Below are positions 37,984 to 44,423 of a stretch of 44,423 bases of DNA, piece after piece (position 1 is the stretch's first letter; each line of letters starts with the position of its first letter). A program made the position numbers and the translations under genes. Below the pieces are notes generated by a model. The model searched no databases. It saw nothing but the letters and a program-made list of their open reading frames with translations, and was not told the DNA's origin. Origin of the DNA: an uncultured Mycobacteriales bacterium (GTDB lineage: Bacteria; Actinomycetota; Actinomycetes; Mycobacteriales; CADCTP01). Location of the stretch: assembly GCA_902805565.1 (NCBI GenBank), contig CADCTP010000083.1, forward strand, positions 1-44,423, written 5' to 3'.

Positions 37984-39168
37984 ATGCCGTTGACCAGTAT
38001 CGTGGGCCGGCTCCTGCCGGCCCTCGACGAGGCGTTCCCGACGCGCATGATCGACGTGCTCGGCGGCTTCCTGGCCGAGCACGCCGGGGCCGAGTCGGTG
38101 GACCTGCTGCTGGCCGACTACGAGCTGGAGCAGCTGGTCCGGGTGCGGCCGGACCAGCCCGCGGTCTCCGAGGCTGCGGTGCCGGTGTCCGGGACCGACG
38201 CCGGCCGGGCGTTCTCCACCCAGTCGGTGGTCACCGTGCGGGAGGCGGCGACGACCGTGATGTACGTGCCGGTCAGCCTGCGGGCGGAGCGGCTGGGCAT
38301 GCTGCGGGTCCGGCTGCGCAGCCCCGTCCCGCCGGACGTGCTGACCGGCCTGCAGCAGGTCGCCACCGTCGTCGCGTACGTCGTCTTCGGCGCCGGCCAC
38401 TTCACCGACATGTACGAGCAGGCCCGCCGGCGCAAGCCGCTGGCCCTGGACGCGGAGATGCAGTGGAACCTGCTGCCGGTCCGCGCCTTCTCCGGGCCGC
38501 ACTTCGAGCTGGCCGGCCAGCTGATGCCCGCGTACGACGTGGGCGGCGACTCCTTCGACTACAGCGTCGAGTCCGGCACGCTGCGGCTGTCGCTCACCGA
38601 CGCCATGGGGCACGGGCTGCAGGCCAGCCTGCTGGACACGCTGACGGTGTCCGCGCTGCGCAACGCCCGACGGGCCGGCGGCTCGCTGGTCGAGCAGGCG
38701 CACCTGGCCCAGGACGCGCTGCTGGCGAACTTCCCGCGGGTGACGTTCGTCGCCGCCTTCCTGGCCTCCATCGACCTGGAGACCGGCACGGCCGAGGTGG
38801 TCAACGCCGGCCACCCGACCGGCTGCGTGGTCCGCGGCGGCCGGCTGCACCGCCTGGACCTGCGGGCACAGACGCCGCTCGCCCTGGACCCGAGCTGCCG
38901 CTACAAGGTCCAGCAGTTCCAGCTGGAGCCGGGCGACCGGCTGTTCCTGTCCAGCGACGGGGTCACCGACGCCGCCCCGGCCGGTGGGGAGCCGTTCGGC
39001 GAGGAGCGGCTGGACGGGATGCTGCTCGGCACGCTCGGGCTGCCGCCGCACGAGGCGGTCCGGCAGGTGCTGCGGACGGTCTCCGCCTACCAGGGCGACA
39101 ACTTCCGCGACGACGCCACGGCGTTCTGCCTGGACTGGGGTGGCGGCGGGCGCGACCAGGGCCGGTGA
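37984..39168 (+). CDS. SpoIIE-type PP2C phosphatase
   Basis: EMQWNLLPVRAF...DVGGDSFDYSV, LSLTDAMGHGLQASLL, VVNAGHPTGCVV, LSSDGVTDA, FRDDATAFCLDW. Confidence 0.9.
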   Translation: MPLTSIVGRLLPALDEAFPTRMIDVLGGFLAEHAGAESVDLLLADYELEQLVRVRPDQPAVSEAAVPVSGTDAGRAFSTQSVVTVREAATTVMYVPVSLRAERLGMLRVRLRSPVPPDVLTGLQQVATVVAYVVFGAGHFTDMYEQARRRKPLALDAEMQWNLLPVRAFSGPHFELAGQLMPAYDVGGDSFDYSVESGTLRLSLTDAMGHGLQASLLDTLTVSALRNARRAGGSLVEQAHLAQDALLANFPRVTFVAAFLASIDLETGTAEVVNAGHPTGCVVRGGRLHRLDLRAQTPLALDPSCRYKVQQFQLEPGDRLFLSSDGVTDAAPAGGEPFGEERLDGMLLGTLGLPPHEAVRQVLRTVSAYQGDNFRDDATAFCLDWGGGGRDQGR

Positions 39169-39229
39169 CCGTCGGCGGGCGCGGCACCGCTCTCGAGCGT
39201 GCCGCCGGGCTGCTGGGACACTGCTGGGC

Positions 39230-40189
39230 ATGGCGCTGGGCACGGTCGGTATCGACGACGTCCGGGCGGCCGCGGCCCGGCTGCGCGGGGTGGCGCACCG
39301 CACCCCGGTGCTGACCTCGCGCACGGTGGACGGGCTGGCCGGGGCGACGGTGCTGGCCAAGGCCGAGTGCTTCCAGCGGGGCGGGGCGTTCAAGTTCCGC
39401 GGGGCGTACAACGCGATCGCGTCGCTGGACCCGGGCGTGCGGGCCCGCGGCGTGCTGACGTACTCCTCCGGCAACCACGCCCAGGCGATCGCGTACGCGG
39501 CGGCGCTGCACGGGATCCCGGCCACGATCGTGATGCCCGACGACGCGCCGCCGGCGAAGGCCGCGGCGACCGCGGGGTACGGCGCCGAACTGGTCCGCTA
39601 CGACCGCTACCGCACCAGCCGCGAGGAGCTCGGCCGGCGGCTGGCCGGCGAGCGCGGGCTGACGCTGATCCCGCCGTACGACCACCCCGACGTCATCGCC
39701 GGCCAGGGCACCGTCGCGCTGGAGCTGGTCGAGGACGCCGGCCCGCTGGACGTGCTGGTGGTGTGCGTGGGCGGCGGCGGGCTGATCGCCGGCTGCGCGA
39801 CGGCGGTGGGACCGGGCACCCGGGTGGTCGGGGTGGAGCCGGCGGCCGGCGACGACGTCCGCCGGTCCCTGCGGGCCGGGCACCGGATCGAGATCCCGGT
39901 CCCCCGCACGATCGCCGACGGCCAGCAGACCACCTCCCCCGGCGAGCTGACCTTCCCGGTCATCCAGCGGCTGGTCGAGGACGTGGTCACCGTCACCGAC
40001 GCGGAGATCGTCGCCGCGATGGTGCTGGTCTTCGAGCGGATGAAGGTCGTGCTGGAGCCGTCCGGCGCGAGCGCGCTGGCCGCCGTGCTGCACGGCCGGG
40101 TGGCCGGGATCGCCGGCCGCCGGGTCGGGGTGACCCTCTCCGGCGGGAACGTCGGGGCTGCCCGGTTCGCGGAGCTGATCGCCGGGTAG
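39230..40189 (+). CDS. PLP-dependent threonine/serine dehydratase
   Basis: KAECFQRGGAFKFRGAYNAI (PLP Lys), YSSGNHAQAIAYAA, VVCVGGGGLIAG, ERMKVVLEPSGASALAAVL, LSGGNV. Confidence 0.93.
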   Translation: MALGTVGIDDVRAAAARLRGVAHRTPVLTSRTVDGLAGATVLAKAECFQRGGAFKFRGAYNAIASLDPGVRARGVLTYSSGNHAQAIAYAAALHGIPATIVMPDDAPPAKAAATAGYGAELVRYDRYRTSREELGRRLAGERGLTLIPPYDHPDVIAGQGTVALELVEDAGPLDVLVVCVGGGGLIAGCATAVGPGTRVVGVEPAAGDDVRRSLRAGHRIEIPVPRTIADGQQTTSPGELTFPVIQRLVEDVVTVTDAEIVAAMVLVFERMKVVLEPSGASALAAVLHGRVAGIAGRRVGVTLSGGNVGAARFAELIAG

Positions 40190-40198
40190 CCCGCGCGG

Positions 40199-40633
40199 GT
40201 GAGAGGCCGCGTGACACTGTCCGGACTGCTGCTCGGGGTCGGGTTCGCCGGGTTCGTCGACGAGACGGTGTTCCACCAACTGCTGCACTGGCACCACTTC
40301 TACGACCGCTCCACCCCGGCCGCCGGGCTGGTCTCGGACGGGTTGTTCCACGCGTTCAGCTGGTTCGCCACGGTCGCCTCGCTGTTCCTGCTCATGGACG
40401 CCCGGCGCCGCGGCCGGGTCTCCCGTACCCGCTGGTGGGGCGGCGTGCTGGTCGGCACCGGCGCCTTCCAGCTGTACGACGGCACCGTCCAGCACAAGCT
40501 GCTGGACCTGCACCAGATCCGGTACGGCGTGGACCTCACGCCCTACGACTGGGCCTGGAACGCCGTCGCCGTCGCGCTGCTCGCCGCCGGGGCGCTGCTG
40601 CTGTCCAGGACCCGGGACCGGGCCCGGGTGTGA
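40199..40633 (+). CDS. DUF2243-family membrane protein
   Basis: GLLLGVGFAGFVDETVFHQLLHWHHFYDR...LFHAFSWFATVASLFLLMD...YDGTVQHKLLDLHQIRYGVD. Confidence 0.88.
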   Translation: MRGRVTLSGLLLGVGFAGFVDETVFHQLLHWHHFYDRSTPAAGLVSDGLFHAFSWFATVASLFLLMDARRRGRVSRTRWWGGVLVGTGAFQLYDGTVQHKLLDLHQIRYGVDLTPYDWAWNAVAVALLAAGALLLSRTRDRARV

Positions 40634-41577
40634 TCGCCGCCTGGGCGCTGGCCACGGCCGCGGTCGTCTACCCCGTCGCCGCCGCCCGCCGCGGTCCCTG
40701 GCCGTGGCACCGCACCGCCTGCTGGTTCGCCGGGCTGGCCGCGATCCTGGCCGCCGGCCCGCTGCTGGACGGCGGCTTCACCGCGCACGCCGCCGGCCAC
40801 CTGCTGCTCGGCATGGTCGCGCCGCTGCTGCTGGTCCTCTCGGCGCCGGTCACGCTGGCCCTGCGGGCGCTGCCGGTGCGGCGGGCGAGGGTGCTGTCGG
40901 CGGTGCTGCGGCGGACCCGGCTGCTGACCTGGCCGCCGGTCGCGGCCGTGCTGGACGTCGGCGGGCTGTGGCTGGTCTACACGACCGACCTGCACACCGA
41001 GCCGCTGGTGCAGGTGCACGTGCTGGCCGCGGGCTACCTGTTCACCGCGTCGATCGTCGGGGTGGACCCGATGCCGCACCGGGCGTCCTGGCCGCTGCGG
41101 GCGGCGACCCTGGTGCTGGCCTCGGCCGCGCACGGCATCCTGGCCAAGCAGCTCTACCCCGAGCACCCGGCCGGCGCGATGCTGATGTACTACGGCGGCG
41201 ACGCGGTCGAGATCGCGCTGGCCGTGCTGCTGTGCCGGGAGTGGCTACTCCGCCGGGGTCTGCTGGCGCGGCGTGCGGGTGGTCCACAGCACACCCAGGT
41301 TGAGCACGGCGAACAGGCCGCAGACCACGGTGAGCAGCCACACCCCGCGCACGGCCGCCGCGACGGCGAAGGCGGCAGCGCCCACGGTCAGCACGAGGAA
41401 GGCGATGCGCAGGCCGCGGGGCACCGGTCCGCTGATCGGGCTGTCGGTCACGCCGGCCATGCTGCCATCCCGCGCTCGGCCGCGGCCACCCGGTCGGCCA
41501 CCAGGTCCAGCCAGTGCACCGTGTACGAGGCGAACACCGTGCTGGACGGTCCCAGGAACGTCCCCAGCGACAGGTAG
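40630..41577 (+). CDS. CtaG-like cytochrome c oxidase assembly membrane protein (native C-terminus uncertain; open frame continues antisense to downstream genes)
   Basis: GHLLLGMVAPLLLVLSAPVTLALRALPV...VQVHVLAAGYLFTASIVGVDPMPHRASWPLRAATLVLASAAHGILAKQLYP; GTGA overlap with DUF2243 gene. Confidence 0.78.
   Translation: MIAAWALATAAVVYPVAAARRGPWPWHRTACWFAGLAAILAAGPLLDGGFTAHAAGHLLLGMVAPLLLVLSAPVTLALRALPVRRARVLSAVLRRTRLLTWPPVAAVLDVGGLWLVYTTDLHTEPLVQVHVLAAGYLFTASIVGVDPMPHRASWPLRAATLVLASAAHGILAKQLYPEHPAGAMLMYYGGDAVEIALAVLLCREWLLRRGLLARRAGGPQHTQVEHGEQAADHGEQPHPAHGRRDGEGGSAHGQHEEGDAQAAGHRSADRAVGHAGHAAIPRSAAATRSATRSSQCTVYEANTVLDGPRNVPSDR
41245..41460 (-). CDS. Small two-TM membrane protein (71 aa)
   Basis: MAGVTDSPISGPVPRGLRIAFLVLTVGAAAFAVAAAVRGVWLLTVVCGLFAVLNLGVLWTTRTPRQQTPAE; start overlaps the upstream gene's end by 13 nt. 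Confidence 0.65.
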   Translation of the reverse strand: MAGVTDSPISGPVPRGLRIAFLVLTVGAAAFAVAAAVRGVWLLTVVCGLFAVLNLGVLWTTRTPRQQTPAE

Positions 41578-43208
41578 CTGACCGCCTGGTTCGCCGCCGA
41601 GAGCACCTCCGCCACCGGCCAGGCCGCCGCCGCCGCCGCCGGCCACGCCGCGAGGTACGCCCGGCGCAGCCGGTCCTGCCCCGCCGGGTCCGGGTCCTGC
41701 CCGACCGCGATCGCGTCGAGGAACGGGTGCCCGACCGCGGCGTCGGTCCAGTCGAAGAAGACGTACCCGCCCGCCCCGTCCGCTCCGCCGGCCCCGCCCG
41801 CCACGTTGCCGCAGTGCAGGTCGCCGTGCTGGAGCGTGTCCGCGATCCCGTACCCGGCCAGCTCGGCGCACAGCGCCCGCAGCCGGGGCACCGCCGCGGC
41901 CAGGTCCGGCCCGCCGAACCGGTCCCGCACCGCCGGCCGGAACCACTCGGCCACCGCGTCGGCCAGCCAGTCCAGGCCGCGGTCCCGGCACCCCGCGGCC
42001 CTCAGTTCGGCGGCGTGCGGCTCGGAGTCCCGCTGCAGCCGCCCCCAGGCCCGCAGCGCCCGGGCCCGGGCCGCGACCGGCGCCCGCCAGCCCAGCACCG
42101 GGCCGAAGTCGGCCAGCACCAGCAGCCCCCGCTCCGGGTCCGCCGCCACCGGCCGGGGCACCCGGTCCGGGAACAGCCGGGCCAGCGCGATCGTCACCCG
42201 CGGCTCGTCGGCCAGCAGCGGCGCGGCCACGGTCGACTTGAGCCACACGTCGCCGGCCGCGGTCGGCGCCCGCAGCACACAGGACAGGTCCCACACCTTG
42301 TGCTGCTCGACCGGCCCGGTCAGCGGCACCGCCGCGGCCAGCCACGCCTCCGTCGCCGGGAACCAGTCCACCCGCCCCCACGGCTGCGGCGGCTCCACCC
42401 CCACCCGCTCCCCCGCGGCCCCGGTCTTCGGCGGCACGGGCTCGGCGGGTGGGCCGGTCCAGACCGCGCCGGCCGGCTCCGGCCCGCGCGGCACCGCGAG
42501 CAGCAGCACGTCCCGGCGCAGCTCCGCCTGGTCGAAGGTGTCCCGGAGCACCGCCAGCACGGTCAGCTCCAGCCCGTGCCGCTCCCGGAAGGCGGCCAGG
42601 AACTCCGGCAGCTCCACCCGGCCGGCCAGCTCGACCTCCGGCGGCGGCCCGGCCAGCACCAGCGGCCGGGACGGGTGCCGCAGCCGAACCCGCACGGTGC
42701 TCCGCCACCGCTGCACCGCCGGCACCTCGAGGACCGTCTCCGGTCCGTCCTCGTCGTCCTCCTGCTCGCCGACCTCGACGAAGCCGTACTGCGCCAGCAG
42801 CGCGCGGGAGGCGACGTTGTCCGGGGACACCGACGCCCGGACGGTACGGACGGCCGGCTCCCGGGCGGCCCGGTCGAGCAGCGCCTCCAGCGCGGCCCGG
42901 GCGTAGCCGCGCCGCCGGTACGCCGGGTCGACCGCGTAGCCGACCTCGACCATCCCCTCGGCGTCCGGCGCGCCGTGGAACCCGGCCCGGCCGACGGCCC
43001 GCTCGCCGTCCCAGATCACCCCGGTCACCCACGGCTCGTCGGCCGGGTGCTCGGCCAGCTGCCGGCTCCGCCGCCGCCACAGCGCCCGGTGCGCCGGCCC
43101 GGCCAGCTCGGCCGACAGCGGGACCGGGCTGTAGGTTTCCGCTGCGGCGAGGTCGCCCTCGGCGAGCGCGTCGACCGCGGCGGGCGGAAGCTGGACGATC
43201 CGGAGCAC
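41448..43208 (-). CDS. GNAT acetyltransferase-(NUDIX-like linker)-aminoglycoside phosphotransferase-fold (APH) fusion
   Basis: GNAT (VGYAVDPAYRRRGYARAALEALLDRAAREPAVRTVRASVSPDNVASRALLAQYGF) and APH (DTLQHGDLHCGNVAGG...GYVFFDWTDAAVGHPFLDAIAV) in one continuous frame. Confidence 0.85.
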   Translation of the reverse strand: MLRIVQLPPAAVDALAEGDLAAAETYSPVPLSAELAGPAHRALWRRRSRQLAEHPADEPWVTGVIWDGERAVGRAGFHGAPDAEGMVEVGYAVDPAYRRRGYARAALEALLDRAAREPAVRTVRASVSPDNVASRALLAQYGFVEVGEQEDDEDGPETVLEVPAVQRWRSTVRVRLRHPSRPLVLAGPPPEVELAGRVELPEFLAAFRERHGLELTVLAVLRDTFDQAELRRDVLLLAVPRGPEPAGAVWTGPPAEPVPPKTGAAGERVGVEPPQPWGRVDWFPATEAWLAAAVPLTGPVEQHKVWDLSCVLRAPTAAGDVWLKSTVAAPLLADEPRVTIALARLFPDRVPRPVAADPERGLLVLADFGPVLGWRAPVAARARALRAWGRLQRDSEPHAAELRAAGCRDRGLDWLADAVAEWFRPAVRDRFGGPDLAAAVPRLRALCAELAGYGIADTLQHGDLHCGNVAGGAGGADGAGGYVFFDWTDAAVGHPFLDAIAVGQDPDPAGQDRLRRAYLAAWPAAAAAAWPVAEVLSAANQAVSYLSLGTFLGPSSTVFASYTVHWLDLVADRVAAAERGMAAWPA

Positions 43209-43263
43209 GTACCGATGCTCGCAGTGTCGTCGAACGCATTCAGGATGGGTATGGCGCCAGTCG

Positions 43264-44423
43264 ATGAACGAGGACGTGATCGGGACCGGGTCGGTGCTGT
43301 CCGGGCGGTATCGCCTTGTCGAGCCGCTGGGCACCGGCGGCATGGGCACGGTGTGGCGCGCCGTCGACGAGCTGCTCGACCGCGAGGTCGCGGTCAAGGA
43401 GGTCCTGCTCCCGCTGGGCCCGGACGACGAGACCCGGGCCACCGCGCGGCGCCGTACGTTCCGGGAGGCGCAGGCGGCCGCCCGGCTGCGGCACCCGGCC
43501 ATCGTCACCGTGTACGACGTGGTCGAGCACGACCGCCGTCCCTGGATCGTCATGGAGCTCGTGCCGTCCCGCAACCTGGCGGAGATCGTCCGGGACGACG
43601 GGCCGCTGCCGCCGGTCCGGGTGGCCGCGATCGGGCTGCGGGTGCTGGACGCGATGGTCACCGCCGAGGCCGCCGGGGTCAGCCACCGCGACATCAAGCC
43701 CGCGAACGTGCTGATCACCGATGCCGGCCGGGTGGTGCTGGCCGACTTCGGGATCGCCAAGCACGTCGGCGACGAGACCATCACCAACACCGGGCTGCTG
43801 GTCGGCTCCCCCGACTTCCTCGCCCCGGAGCGGGCCCGCGGCCTGGACTCCGGGCTGGCGGCCGACCTGTGGTCCCTCGGCGCGACCATGTACGACGCGG
43901 TCGAGGGCCGCCGGCCGTTCGCCCGCAACGGACCGCTGCCCACGCTGGCCGCGGTCGTGATGGACGAGCCGCCGCCCCCGCTGCGCGCCGGCCCGCTCCG
44001 CCCGGTCATCGACGGCCTGCTGGTCAAGAACCCGGCCCACCGGCTGGACGCCGACGCGACCCGCGCGATGCTGCAGCGGGTGATCCGCGGCCGGTCCGCC
44101 GGCGGGACCGTCCCCGTCCCGCTGCCCTGGACCACCTCGCGGCTGCCGGTGGTCGACGACGACGGCACCGAGCTCGAGGGACCGCTGCCCGGCGGCGAGC
44201 CCGACCACACCCTGGCCACACCGGTCCCACCCGGCCCGGACGCACCCGGCCCGGACGGCTCCCGGACCGGGGACCAGCGGGACACACCGGCCGAGGAGGC
44301 CCGCCCGCCGGGCCGCAGGTTCCGGGACCGCTGGTCCCGGGCCGGCCGGCCCGGGTCCGCAGGCGCGGACGACCGGGCCGGGACCACCGGGTCCGGCACC
44401 GCGGCCGGAGCCGGCAACGCGGG
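43264..44423 (+). CDS. PknB-type Ser/Thr protein kinase (3'-truncated by window end)
   Basis: GRYRLVEPLGTGGMGTVWRAVDELLDREVAVKEV, VSHRDIKPANVLITDAGRVVLADFGIAK, GSPDFLAPERARG; open to the window end, so absent from the ORF track. Confidence 0.9.
   Translation, partial: MNEDVIGTGSVLSGRYRLVEPLGTGGMGTVWRAVDELLDREVAVKEVLLPLGPDDETRATARRRTFREAQAAARLRHPAIVTVYDVVEHDRRPWIVMELVPSRNLAEIVRDDGPLPPVRVAAIGLRVLDAMVTAEAAGVSHRDIKPANVLITDAGRVVLADFGIAKHVGDETITNTGLLVGSPDFLAPERARGLDSGLAADLWSLGATMYDAVEGRRPFARNGPLPTLAAVVMDEPPPPLRAGPLRPVIDGLLVKNPAHRLDADATRAMLQRVIRGRSAGGTVPVPLPWTTSRLPVVDDDGTELEGPLPGGEPDHTLATPVPPGPDAPGPDGSRTGDQRDTPAEEARPPGRRFRDRWSRAGRPGSAGADDRAGTTGSGTAAGAGNA

Overview
This is a very GC-rich, actinobacterial-type chromosomal window of about 44.4 kb, densely packed with roughly 40 plausible genes. 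I found no tRNA, rRNA, CRISPR array, prophage or transposase. Main blocks: (1) an EamA transporter/MocR divergent pair; (2) a rifamycin-response-like locus with an RAE-type inverted repeat, an internally deleted MGT-family glycosyltransferase remnant and a HelR-type RNA polymerase-associated helicase; (3) an alpha/beta hydrolase and a secreted GH3-CBM2 glucosidase; (4) a DevR/DevS-like dormancy cluster (devR, DoxX-like, Acg-type nitroreductase, GAF-GAF histidine kinase) with a near-identical 34-nt element upstream of two genes; (5) a partner-switching-like cluster with two HATPase proteins, a GAF-ANTAR protein and two SpoIIE phosphatases, plus a third SpoIIE protein at 38 kb; (6) an AGPS-like FAD oxidase; (7) two tandem YCII/ECF42 sigma modules with a shared TGTCGA-N17/18-CG promoter-like motif at three sites; (8) PPK2, AlkB-like and PemK-like genes and assorted enzymes; (9) a GNAT-APH fusion and a Ser/Thr kinase truncated by the window end. 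The strongest leads are the RAE/glycosyltransferase-remnant/helR locus, the paired DevR-box-like elements, the shared ECF42-type promoter motif, the GNAT-linker-APH fusion with its nested small membrane gene, and a PemK reading frame with an in-frame stop. All calls are by reading the sequence; no database search was run.
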